In this document: positions 12,760-22,619 of the stretch, in pieces
Layout of the letters: each line of letters opens with the position of its first letter
Position numbering within the stretch: position 1 is the first letter of the stretch
From: Corallium rubrum
Lineage: Eukaryota; Cnidaria; Anthozoa; Scleralcyonacea; Coralliidae
Direction: 5' to 3'
Length of the DNA stretch: 64,000 nt
Assembly (NCBI GenBank): GCA_964035015.1
Contig: OZ036010.1
Location: 8,394,173 to 8,458,172, forward strand
Translations under genes and position numbers: made by a program
Notes under the pieces: generated by a model
What the model was told of the DNA's origin: nothing
The model's input: only the letters and a program-made list of their open reading frames with translations
Databases searched by the model: none

Positions 12760-13465
12760 CTGATGAGTTTATATATACAGATCGGTGGAATTTGAATTGC
12801 TAATTGTCAGGCGGTGTTTCTTTAAAATTACACAATAGGTGTTTGTTCATGTGGCGGCAACTTGACAGAAGTTCGTTTCGTTTGCTCAGTAGGTTGAATT
12901 TTTGGAAGATTATGTGGTATTTTTCGGATAGGCAAAGCTCGCATCTTTTTGGGCCATTCTTTAAAGCAGGCGCTCTGTCTAGGATCGACCATTCTATCTC
13001 GTTGATGTTGACGTTTTTGTCCGGTTGGGTCCAAATATATTTTGATAGCTCCGTAGAATTAATTTTGTTTCGGTGTCGGAATGAGTTTCTGTGCTTGTAA
13101 AGACGGTCATTGAAAGTGTTTTCTGTTAGTCCGATGTAGTTTGTGTCATTGTTGTCTGTGTTGTTGGTGACGTGCGCTCGGTACACCAGGTTTTCGGTGA
13201 GGCATGTCCCTTGGAGTGGACATAGTACATTAGCTCTGCAATTGCATTTCTTGTGGGTTTGGTGGATTTCATCTTTGTTACTGAGGATTTTCATGTTGTG
13301 AGAGTTGATGATGCTAGACATATTCGGCATGCAGCTATAACTAACTTTGACATTGTTCCGGTTGAAAATTTTGTGGAGCTTGTGTTTTTTTGGGAAATGT
13401 TTATCGAGGAGACTGAGGAATTTCTCGGCGACATTTGTCTGGACATTTACATTATATGGAGGGTT
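12759..13465 (-). pseudogene. Penelope-like element copy B, 3' part (GIY-YIG half)
   Basis: A minus-strand open frame, 13465 down to a stop at 12800, encodes the C-terminal part of a Penelope ORF. It has a Cys cluster (KCNCRANVLCPLQGTC) and a GIY-YIG-type module (NYIGLTENTFNDRLYKHRNSF), then a CELC/KYHIIF segment and a basic C-terminus. It is interrupted at 13465 by the Polinton and resumes at 27900. Its relative, copy A (28613-30781), gives the uninterrupted order. The (TA)n tract at 12675-12758 cuts its tail, so the hammerhead-like motif seen behind copy A is missing here. Confidence 0.85.
13460..13465. repeat. Polinton target-site duplication, left copy
   Basis: AGGGTT immediately before the element end AGTAGATAACCC. 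The same hexamer follows the right end at 27894-27899. Copy A of the Penelope element shows a single uninterrupted AACCCT at the equivalent place. Confidence 0.92.
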
Positions 13466-13600
13466 AGTAGATAACCCCCCCCCCCCCCCCCATATAGCAT
13501 TCAAAGGGATGCCGCCTCATTGAATATTCCGTGTGACGCCCGATGGTGTGACGCCCGGTGACGCCCGGTGTGACGCCCCCGTGTGACGCCCGGTGTGACG
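13466..13600 (+). repeat. Polinton left terminal inverted repeat
   Basis: AGTAGATAA is followed by 17 C, then about 110 bp mirrored at the right end. The inner half is built from several GTGTGACGCCCG units. Arm lengths differ only in the homopolymer (17 C versus 20 G) and in one extra TA on the right. Confidence 0.93.
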
Positions 13601-13860
13601 TCCGGAATTAATTATTCTGTGTTGCGATTATAAAAAAGGAGCATAAACCTATAGTTCTCCTCACTTTAACTACAGTGTTTACACTTAGCTATCTCGGAGT
13701 TTGCGGTATATTGTTGGATAGAGACTTTTTTGGACATTCATTTTTGGCAGAGAGAAGGTGAGATATATTGAGTTTATAGTTGTTTTATCAGAACGTTAAT
13801 GTTTAAAGATTAAAGTTAATACACACATTGATACATTGATTTTTCATTTCGTTCGCAGCA

Positions 13861-16800
13861 ATGGATCTTGTTGATGTAATTAAAGGATGTACAACCATTG
13901 GGGAAATTGAGGCGCTTGAGTGGCTGTTTAATTTCGATGAAAGGCATAAGGAAGCGGCTTTCAACCAGCGCATTGTGATCTTGTCGAATGAATTGGTGAG
14001 AGATTTGGAGGTTGAGAGACATGGGATATGTCCTGATATGTTCACTGGTTGGTCGACTGAAGAACGCGCCTTGTTCAACGCCAATTGGAACGACGATTCC
14101 TTCATCGACGATCTGCCATCGACCCCTGAAGTTATGCCCGAGTGGTTCAACTCCGAATGGGACGACGATTCTTTTCTCGATAACCCACCACCAACACCTG
14201 AAGTAATGCCCGAGGCTACACAGAACGGAGAAGGTAGTCGTAAACGACCCGCGGAGGTAAACGACGGAGCATCACCAAGTAAGAAATCTAAAACTGTTCC
14301 GTTATTTACTGTTAAGTCTGTTAAGCAAGTAAGGGTGAAGAAATTTAAGACCACGGGCCTTGATTACCAAGTTCAATTCTATGATTTACAAGTGCGGGGT
14401 TTACCTGATGTCCTAAGACTTCTACATCAAGTGTTTGATAGTTTGTTAGATCGTGTGACCTACGGCGTTGCTATGCACGATCAAGTCCGATTCATTATGC
14501 ATTCGCCTCAGCTAGAATACCCCATTTCGTTGCCATTTATGCCTCGTGAAAGATTGACTGCTGAAAGAATCTTGGCCGAAGTCGAAAGAGTCATTCAGTC
14601 GAACGATACTTTTACGCTAGATGATTCGATTACTGTTAACATTATCCATGTCGAGATGCCGAACGGGGGAACGGGGAAAAAGCGAACTATCGCCAATCTA
14701 GAGAAATACTTGACTAACAAAAGGGCTATCGTCCGGATTCAAAACAAAGATAACTTATGTCTAGCTCGAGCCATTGTTGTCGCGAAAGCCAAAGTCGACA
14801 ATGATGAAAGATATCCTTACATTAAGAATACCAACGCTGCGATACAAGCCAACCTTGCTCACGAACTACACGAAAAAGCCAACGTGCCGTTAGGTCAGTG
14901 TGGTATCGAAGAAGTCAAGAAATTTCAAACGTATTTGACCGACTATCAAATAAACATTGTGTCCAAAGAACATTTGAATACTTTAATTTATTCTGGTCCT
15001 GAAGCATCTAAACATATCTATCTCTACGCCCACGATAATCACTACGATGCGATTTCAAGCATGCCGGCGTTTGTCGCTCGCAAGAAGTACTGCCACGTGT
15101 GTAAGAAAGGTTACGATAAGATCGAAGACCATCTTTGCGGTGACACGTGTAAACTTTGTTACACACAAAACTGTCTGATCACGAGTTGGGTTCATTGCGA
15201 AGATTGTAACCGTTTCTTTAAAAGTCAAGAATGTTTTGATCGACATAAAAAGTCCCGAGGCGAAAAGCGATCGATTTGTGCATCTGCCGTGAAATGTAAA
15301 CATTGTAATCATGTGGTGAAAAGAGCAAACGAACTCCCTCAGAACCATAACTGTGGCCTTGTTCGATGTACAGTATGTATGAAATACGTAGATGTTGAGG
15401 ACCATCAATGTTATATTCAACCCGTAAAGCAAAGAAAAACTGATTCGGGAACTCAGTCTGATACAAATTTATTCGATGATGAGGCGGCCGTAGGAGAAGA
15501 AGTTACTGAAAGTGACTACAACCAGTTATTATTCTTTGACTTTGAATGTACACAAGAGGGTGGCGATCACGTGCCAAACCTATGCGTCGTGCACAATGAA
15601 AGTGGTCAAGAATGGGTGTTTAGTGGTCCAAATACACGCGATGAATTTTGCGAATGGTTGTTCCAGGAGCAACACACCGGCAGTATAGTAATGGCTCATA
15701 ATTTTCAAGGCTATGATGGCTATTTCATTTTACAATATCTACATAAGAATGGCTTGGTACCGGAAGTCATCATGCGTGGGGCGAAGATTTTAACACTTAA
15801 CGTGCCAGTGTTAAATATTAAGTTCGTCGACTCATTATGTTTTATTCCGATGAGACTTGCAAGTTTTCCAAAAACATTCGGTCTAACTGAACTTGCCAAA
15901 GGTTACTTTCCACATCATTTTAACATCGACGCCAACCAGAGTTACGTGGGCCCTATTCCCGCCGCAAAGTATTACGATCCAGGTGGCATGAGTCCTGATG
16001 ACCGAAGCAAATTTTACGAATGGTATAACCGATTGAAAGCTAGCGATTACGTTTTTAACTTTGAAGAAGAAATTCTAAAGTATTGCCGTTCGGACGTCGA
16101 TATCCTCCGACGTTGTTGTCTTGAGTTCCGTGAACTGTTTCGCTCGGTTACAGATATTGATCCATTCGAGAAATGTCTGACGATCGCCTCTGCATGCAAT
16201 TTGGTGTTCCGTAAGAACTTTCTACGTGAGAATACGATTGCCGTGATCCCACCACATGGTTACAAACCTCAAGACAAACAATCAGTAATTGCCCTGAAAT
16301 GGCTCGGGTACACGGCACAGTCCAACAACATTTCCATACGTCATGCGCGTAATTTTGGCGAACAACGCATCGGTAAATACCGTGTTGATGGTTATCACGT
16401 CGAAACCAAAACAGTCTACGAACTGCATGGCTGTTTCTGGCATGGTTGCATTAGATGCTATTCTAGAGACACCTTAAACCCTGTCAATCAGCAAACTATG
16501 CAAGACTTACACCAGCGCACCCTAGAGAAGACGCGCTACCTCCGAGCGCACGGTTATAATGTCGTTGAGATGTGGGAGTGTGATTTGAGACGTCAGATCG
16601 ACGCCGATTCTGAAATGAAAGCATATTTCGATAATTTCGAGATCTCCGAGCCTCTCGAACCGAGACACGCCCTGTACGGGGGGCGCACGAATGCCTCCAA
16701 ATTATTTCACGAGTGTCGAGAAAACGAGAAGATACACTATGTGGATTTCACCAGTCTTTATCCATGGACCAATAAGTATTGCACCTACCCCGTTGGTCAT

Positions 16801-18077
16801 CCGGAGATCGTTACGGAGAACTTTGGAGACATTTCACAATACTATGGTATAGTGAAATGTACAATTCTACCACCACGTCGTCTCCTACACCCTGTACTTC
16901 CGTATAGAGCTCATGGAAAGCTCATGTTTTCGTTGTGCCGGACTTGCACAGACAATCTTCAACAAGAGTCATGCAATCACACCGACCAAGAACGCGCCTT
17001 TCAGGGTACCTGGGTAACACTGGAACTGCAGAAAGCGTTAGAGAAGGGTTATCGTTTATTAAACATCCATGAGGTGTGGCATTTTCCCCAAACCAGTGAT
17101 GAACTTTTTACTGACTACATTGATACATTTTTAAAGATTAAACAGGAATCTAGTGGTTTTCCAGAGGGGTGTGACACTGAGGAGAAGAAGCAGCATTACA
17201 TCGATGAATACTTCTGAAAAGAGGGCATTCGTATGGATCAGAGCAAGATTGAGAAGAATCCTGGTCTACGTGCATTGTCGAAGCTCATGTTGAATTCGTT
17301 TTGGGGTGAGTATATTTATGTTAAAACGGCTGAAAAGAGGGAACAAAATTATTTATATTCCGTATGTTTTTATTAATTCTTGCAGGCAAGTTTGCCCAGA
17401 AGCCCAACATGACCAACGTAAAGCTGGTTTCCAACCCAGAAGAATACTTTGACATGTTAACCTCGGATGAAATTGAAGTTACCGATGCATCATTTGTTAG
17501 CGACGACGTCGTGGAACTCCGCTACGAGAACACAGAGAACTTCGTGGAGAGCAACTCGAGAACTAACGTGGTGATTGCGGCCTTCACTACCGCTCATGCC
17601 CGTCTCAAGTTGTACAGTGTTTTGGAGGAGTTGGAAGAACGAGTGTTGTATTACGATACGGATTCTGTGATATACACGAGCAAGCCAGAGGAGTCAGACC
17701 CCGAGACAGGTGTCTACCTTGGAGAACTTACCGATGAACTTGATGGAGACTACATTACAACGTTCGTTTCTGGGGGACCGAAAAATTATGCGTACGAACT
17801 GAGTAGTGGTAAAACATGTTGCAAAATAAGAGGAATTACTTTAAATTATCAGACTTTAGAGAAATTGAATTTTAATGTTATGTGTGATATGGTGTATGTT
17901 AATGCCGTGTGTGATATAATAAGTCCATGTAAAGTTTCTATAGATATTCCTTTTAAAATTACGAGAGACACGAACACTAAGCAAGTGATTACTAAGCAAC
18001 AAAGTAAAGATTATAGGGTAGTTTACAACAAACGCGTTATTGTAGATAGTTTTAATACAATTCCCTATGGATTTTAA
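13861..18077 (+). pseudogene. POLB: Polinton protein-primed DNA polymerase B, stop-interrupted, one intron
   Basis: Exon 1 runs 13861-17305, a GT-AG intron 17306-17385 (80 bp), exon 2 17386-18077. The N-terminal 500 residues contain Cys/His zinc-binding segments near 415-500. Exonuclease motifs are DFECT (about 560), HNFQGYDGYF (about 613) and YCRSDVDIL (about 740). A Vsr-like endonuclease segment (VDGYHVETKTVYELHGC) lies near 841-857. Polymerase motif A is DFTSLYP (about 960), motif B NSFWGKF spans the intron, and motif C is YYDTDSVIY in exon 2. It would replicate the element from a protein primer. A TGA at 17215-17217 interrupts the frame between motifs A and B, while conserved sequence continues beyond it. 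The stop therefore looks like a recent nonsense change rather than a natural end. Start: ATG just after the left-end leader. Confidence 0.92.
17306..17385 (+). other. Intron in Polinton POLB
   Basis: The donor GGG|GTGAGT and acceptor TTCTTGCAG|GC restore the reading frame exactly within the conserved NSFWGKF motif. The intron is 80 bp and AT-rich. Confidence 0.85.
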
Positions 18078-18208
18078 TTTAGGCTTTAAATTTAGTGTGA
18101 TTGTAAATATACTAGTCAGGAAACATTTTGTGTGCTTGTAAGTAGGAAATTTAATAATATATCTTTTATTAACACTATCTGTTGTCTTATTTTGAAGAAA
18201 AATAATTG

Positions 18209-18266
18209 CCAGGTGTGGGATTCGAACCCACGTCTTCTGGGACTTTAAACCCAGCGCCTTAAGGGG
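18209..18266 (-). tRNA. tRNA-Leu(TAA)-like 3' part, truncated
   Basis: On the minus strand, TTAAGGCGCTGGG leads into an anticodon-loop-like TTTAAAG, then a good T-arm (GTGGGTTCGAATCCCAC) and an acceptor-like ACCTGGCA. The acceptor 5' strand and D-arm are missing, and the anticodon stem pairs best with an 8-nt loop. It is a tRNA-derived fragment or pseudogene directly downstream of POLB, not an intact tRNA gene. It could be the head of a SINE. Confidence 0.5.
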
Positions 18267-20079
18267 AGGGTCAACCCAAAACTAAGGCTCACAGAACTAA
18301 GGCTGCACACTGGACACTTTACAATAAACCTCTGACAAACTATATATATCAGCAGATAGCTAATGAACTCAAGATTCTAAAAAAAATATTTTTGGACACC
18401 AAAACTGCGTTGCTATTGGCAACCTGGCAGTTAAAGTGGCAACATGCTGTTTCGCGATAGACTGAGCTTGAGAAAAGATATCTCTGGAATGATTTAACCA
18501 ATTGACATGAAATTTTCAGGATATATGTACCTTACCAATTTCTTGGAGATGAACAGAGGATTTTTGGAAATTTTGAAAACTAAGCGGATTACGAGGTTTT
18601 AAAAATAGCATACAAATTTGCTTGGCATGTCTATGCAATAATTCATGTTAGAAAATATATATTACAAAATCCTCTGTTCATCCCCAAGAAAATGGTGAGA
18701 TACATAAATTCTGAAAATTTCATGTCAATTGGTTAAATCGTTCCAGAGATATCCTTTCTCAAAGGGTAAAATGTGCGGTTTTGAGAAAACGGCTTTAAAG
18801 TTTAGCATTATTTACAGTGCCTAAATTTAACGCCTAGATACCTAAATTCAAGACCAAAGTCTTACTGGAGATACTTAGAGATGCTTGTGTTTGTTGTGTT
18901 GTTCCAAGTACACACCTTCTAAACAGTTTACTGTCACGCAAAGTCATAAATACAGGCTTTAAGACTTCTAAAAAAACTGGAGGCAAGCATCTGCAATCTG
19001 CTCAACAGATATTTAAGCAAATTGACGTCTCCTTAAATCTATCTTAAAGCTCCTTTTTCGTCCTGTATACTTGGCACCAATATTGAAATGAGCAACAGCA
19101 TCATACACACCAAATTTCAAGACGGACGCTCCTACAAAAACTCCTTTTGGTAGCCTGTTCCAGATCATACCAATCCAAGCATTTTTTTAGATTGCCAGGG
19201 GGGCGCAACCTACTGTTCAATTGCCACGACGACCGTAGTGTATTATGGGATATATTTTGAAAATAGGACAGCACCCAACATAGTCCTTCGCCACAAAAGA
19301 AATTTTATATGTCTCCAAGCAAGTGACAATTCAAACATTTCGAAATACTAGAGCCATACTTCAATACATCTATTTCACATATACGAAGTTAAATTTTAAC
19401 ATTTTTACTTGCTTCGAGACGGACTTAAAACCAGCCTCCCATACTGTCACGACAGTGTCTCCAGCGAACTGGAAAAATACGAGGACACGAATCGCAAAGT
19501 ACTTCTATCACACAGTTCTTCGTGTGAAAAGGATCGGGATCACCAGACTTTATGATGTCTTTACCCAACTGGTAACATAGTTAAGCCTTTTTCAGGTTTT
19601 CACACAACAGAAACGTAGAAAATACGTCCTGCCGCGAGAACCGTTATGCTCTAGTAACAAAACAACAACCTCGTCCCCAGTACGTTTACCACGCGGTTCA
19701 TTTAAAATTAACGAAAAAACCGTCTAAAATTTCAAAAACATACCAAATACACCGAAAACAGCCTGCAATGGCTAAACAAAGGTCCCAACCTTTGTTTTAG
19801 CAAAAAAGAAAAAATTTCATTTTTCCATCTATGCTTAGGTAGACCCCCACCTTAACCATTCGGCCACCCTCGCGCTTACATTCAAAGGTTCTATATTTTC
19901 TCTTTATAAAAAATTGGATCATGGGGTAACATAGGCTCCTGGGGGGATCAGAGAGGGCACATGTTGTATTATTCAAACGGGACAAATTATCAAATAAAAG
20001 TCCTTCCGGGACATATAAGTCCTTGAGAATCTAACGTAATTTAAGTTGTCGCTAAAAGTCTAAACGTTTAGTGTACATC
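18267..20079. other. Polinton intergenic region with foldback repeat
   Basis: No gene is supported across 1.8 kb. Bases 18468-18565 and 18663-18762 are inverted copies (about 95 bp; core AACCAATTGACATGAAATTTT) around a spacer of about 100 bp, so a foldback MITE may have inserted here. Short frames at 19323-19580 and 19797-19985 have no recognisable motif. Confidence 0.55.
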
Positions 20080-20316
20080 ATGCCTCGGAAGCGTAAGGAC
20101 TGCCCCATCTGTGGAAAGAAAAGTTTACTCAAATTGTCCAACCATTTGGCTGACATCCATCAATTGTCCTCAAAAGATAGACAATCTCATTTGATTCGAG
20201 CTAAAGCTTCTCCTATAGATTTTGAAACTTTGTTAAAAGAATTACACAGACTTATCCGAAATACTAAGTACACAGAACAGGTACAATGTACGAAGCGGCC
20301 AAAATGGTATAAATAA
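20080..20316 (+). CDS. Small C2H2-type zinc-finger protein of the Polinton
   Basis: A 78-residue product. The N-terminus is MPRKRKDCPICGKKSL and carries CPIC, with HLADIH downstream (C-x2-C...H-x4-H), a single C2H2-like finger. The rest is helical and basic. The in-frame upstream codon at 20071 is GTG, so ATG 20080 is the likely start. It precedes the ATPase by 32 bp on the same strand. Small zinc-finger proteins of this kind occur next to the ATPase in Polintons. A DNA-binding or core role is inference. Confidence 0.7.
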   Translation: MPRKRKDCPICGKKSLLKLSNHLADIHQLSSKDRQSHLIRAKASPIDFETLLKELHRLIRNTKYTEQVQCTKRPKWYK

Positions 20317-20348
20317 GATTTTACAAACTCGGTCTGTTCAGTTTAATT

Positions 20349-20987
20349 ATGTACTCCATACAGTTAACACATCCTTTCGGGCTCATGGTCTCTGGGAGGA
20401 CCAAGACGGGGAAGACAACCTTTGTGAAACAATTGTTAGCCAACGCCCAAATCATGATAGATCCCGTTCCAGAAAATATCATGTATTTCTATTCCGAATA
20501 TCAAGATACATTTGCTGAAATAGAATTAGTCGTGCCTGGTATTCAGTTTGTCCAAGGTTTGCCCCAGTCGATGCTGGATAGTATTAATCCCAAAACACGA
20601 AATCTATTTATCATTGATGATATGATGGGAGAAAAAGATGCAGAAATTGCTAAACTTTTTACGAAGAAATCGCACCATGGGAATCTCAGCGTGATTTATA
20701 TCGTGCAGAATTTGTTTCATCAAAGCAAAGATCATCAGATCATTTCCCTTAACGCCAGTTATTTATGTCTGACGAAAAACGTTCGAGATGCAAGCCAAGT
20801 GACTCATCTTGCTAAGCAACTGTATCCTAGCAACACCAAATTTTTTCAACAGGCCTATCAGATGGCGACGAAAGAGCCTTACTCGTATCTGTTTGTCGAC
20901 CTCACTCCGACATGTCCCGACGAAATCCGACTAAGGTCCGGGATCTTTCCGACAGATACACACTACGTGTACCAGCCCAGAGTATAA
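20349..20987 (+). CDS. ATP: Polinton genome-packaging ATPase (FtsK/HerA type)
   Basis: 212 residues, typical length for Polinton ATPases. Walker A is GRTKTGKTT at residues 16-24. Walker B is NLFIIDDMM near residue 90. A downstream SVIYIVQNLFHQ segment fits the sensor region of the adenovirus IVa2/poxvirus A32-like packaging ATPases. It is expected to pump element DNA into a capsid built from the MCP and penton encoded in the right half. Start is the first ATG. The frame is intact. Confidence 0.92.
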   Translation: MYSIQLTHPFGLMVSGRTKTGKTTFVKQLLANAQIMIDPVPENIMYFYSEYQDTFAEIELVVPGIQFVQGLPQSMLDSINPKTRNLFIIDDMMGEKDAEIAKLFTKKSHHGNLSVIYIVQNLFHQSKDHQIISLNASYLCLTKNVRDASQVTHLAKQLYPSNTKFFQQAYQMATKEPYSYLFVDLTPTCPDEIRLRSGIFPTDTHYVYQPRV

Positions 20988-21022
20988 AAGGAGCTGTTCA
21001 ATGACAATGCGATCATTTGACT

Positions 21023-21352
21023 ATGTCTGCTTGTATAAGAAGGAACTGCGATGTTTTAAAAGTATTGGCAAAGTGTAATCCTCAACTGCGAAACGCAATT
21101 ATAAAAGCTGCCGACGACGATATATTAGAAGCCATTAGACAGTGTCTTTTGAACGTGTGGTGTGAAACAATTAAGATTACTCCGAAAACGGCAAGGAAAC
21201 TAGCCCCTTATAACGATCATATCAAGTTTGTTGCTGATAAACGTCATCCAGTAGCAAAAAGAAAGAAAGTCATTCTACAAGAAGGTGAAGGTTTTCAACC
21301 GTTTCTCCTAGCTCCTGTACTTGAACAACTGGCGAGTTTTTTAACCAAATAA
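21023..21352 (+). CDS. Conserved small Polinton protein (109 aa)
   Basis: ATG 21023 gives MSACIRRNCDVLKVLAKCNP, followed by helical sequence, a basic patch (AKRKK) and a C-terminus ending PVLEQLASFL. This layout (helical N-half, RKK patch, GGF/GEGF-like turn and a leucine-rich end) is seen in proteins near the ATPase of many animal Polintons. The function is unknown. The in-frame TTG at 21017 is not a plausible start. Its stop overlaps the next ATG by one base (TAATG), an unusually tight spacing for an animal genome. Confidence 0.65.
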   Translation: MSACIRRNCDVLKVLAKCNPQLRNAIIKAADDDILEAIRQCLLNVWCETIKITPKTARKLAPYNDHIKFVADKRHPVAKRKKVILQEGEGFQPFLLAPVLEQLASFLTK

Positions 21353-22085
21353 TGGAACACGTCAGGAGACTGGTGTTAGTTCCAGAACATATGACAGATA
21401 GAAAGAAACCCTTGGTCACTCCTGTAACAGCGCAGGTGAATGAACTAGATTCAGAAATGCAAAATCTTCTTAAACGTCAAGATATAACACAAGACGAGAA
21501 AGTGAAAATGTACGATCAGTCGCTTCAACGCTACCTGAATTATTACGATAAACGCATGAGTAGACCCGTACGTGTAAACGTCGTATCGACGCCCATAGCT
21601 GACGACGATAAGAAGAATCAGTGAATACAGAAGAGATTGCTGCACCCTCTGAGTTGCCTGAAGAGATAGAAACTGACATTTTAGAAAGTGTACCTGTAAC
21701 AATGAAATCAAGAGCTCGACAGTTGGTTAAGAAACTTAAAGCGAATAAAGACCTCGTAGGATGGACTGACCAAGGACAAATGGTGTTTAAAGGACGACCA
21801 ATTCTGGGTACAAATGTTGTTGACTTGATCAACGATTCTCTACGTCAACGAAAGAATTTCAACCCTGCTGGATGGCAGCTTTTCGCAAAAGCATTAGGAA
21901 ACATGAATGTTCCCGAAGGCATTATCAGAAATGAAAATCGTTTAAGCATGGTACGAGAATATAAGACTAAAGATATTTCAGACACCTCCCCGCCCCTGAC
22001 GTCATCTCCCGCAACATCAAAAAGAACAAAAGAAAAACAGAAACGAAGAGACAAAAACTTACATCCATATAAATGGGTTAAATAA
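21352..22085 (+). pseudogene. Conserved Polinton protein in two frames (frameshifted)
   Basis: The first frame (21352-21624, 90 aa) starts MEHVRRLVLVPEHM and has DQSLQRYLNYYDKRM. The second frame (about 21621-22085) has no ATG at its beginning and contains RARQLVKKLKANKDLVGW, a FNPAGWQLFAKAL segment and a lysine-rich tail. From memory of animal Polintons these two blocks normally form one protein, so I annotate one gene with a frame change near 21610-21624. Whether this is a mutation or a recoding site cannot be told from one copy. The role is unknown but the position suggests a virion or packaging accessory protein. Confidence 0.7.
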
Positions 22086-22156
22086 ATTTATTCCTTGTAA
22101 AACTTTTGATATTACAATAAAGTATATTTTTTACAACATTAATTGTCTTGTATTTA

Positions 22157-22618
22157 TTACACACAATAATATTTACGCATAAAGTCACGAACTAGCATGT
22201 CATTCCATTCTTTTTTATTAGTAAACATGCCAACAATTGTTGACATGGCTATATTTCTACATCGATGTAAAGCATAAAATAAACAATATTGTCCACACAC
22301 GCGAGACCCTAATGACTGTAAAGTCTGTTCATTCCAGGTAAAACTGATAGTATGATCTCGTAAAAACGTTTCAAAGCTTTTGCTATAAAATCCGGGTTCT
22401 TGTCCGTACGAGTCCAAAAATTCCCCTTGTCCATCTGAAGTGAGATAAATTGCTACCCAATGCGTACCAGGTCCATTACTAGAATCCACATTCAGAATAA
22501 AACCTCTAGGTCTTTTCGGTATCTGACTTGGTAGACGATCCGATGGTAACACGTCTTTAAATACGGTCTTGGTAAATGGATCACTTTTCAGGACGTTTAG
22601 GATTTGTAGAGTGTTCAT
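22157..22618 (-). CDS. PRO: Adenain-like cysteine protease (Polinton maturation protease)
   Basis: 153 residues from the ATG at 22618. A longer open frame overlaps the capsid gene and is unlikely to be used. Catalytic residues in C5-protease order are His53 (GTHWVAIY), Asp69 (FLDSYG), Gln110 and Cys112 (CGQYC). It would cleave capsid and core precursors during virion maturation. It starts one base after the MCP stop codon. The frame is intact. Confidence 0.92.
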   Translation of the reverse strand: MNTLQILNVLKSDPFTKTVFKDVLPSDRLPSQIPKRPRGFILNVDSSNGPGTHWVAIYLTSDGQGEFLDSYGQEPGFYSKSFETFLRDHTISFTWNEQTLQSLGSRVCGQYCLFYALHRCRNIAMSTIVGMFTNKKEWNDMLVRDFMRKYYCV

Positions 22619-22619
22619 C

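Noticed and set aside
12554..12763. Open frames rich in IYIYIY over (TA)n tracts (also at about 31511, 31843, 41950, 54706, 55818, 56492)
   Set aside because: They are translations of TA microsatellites, not genes.
12800..13504. Minus-strand frame starting at 13504 as one continuous protein
   Set aside because: Its first residues (poly-Gly run) are read from the Polinton terminal repeat. The true Penelope frame begins at 13465.
17215..17217. TGA in POLB as selenocysteine or programmed readthrough
   Set aside because: There is no visible SECIS-like hairpin argument, and selenocysteine is not expected at this place in the family. A simple nonsense change is the better explanation.
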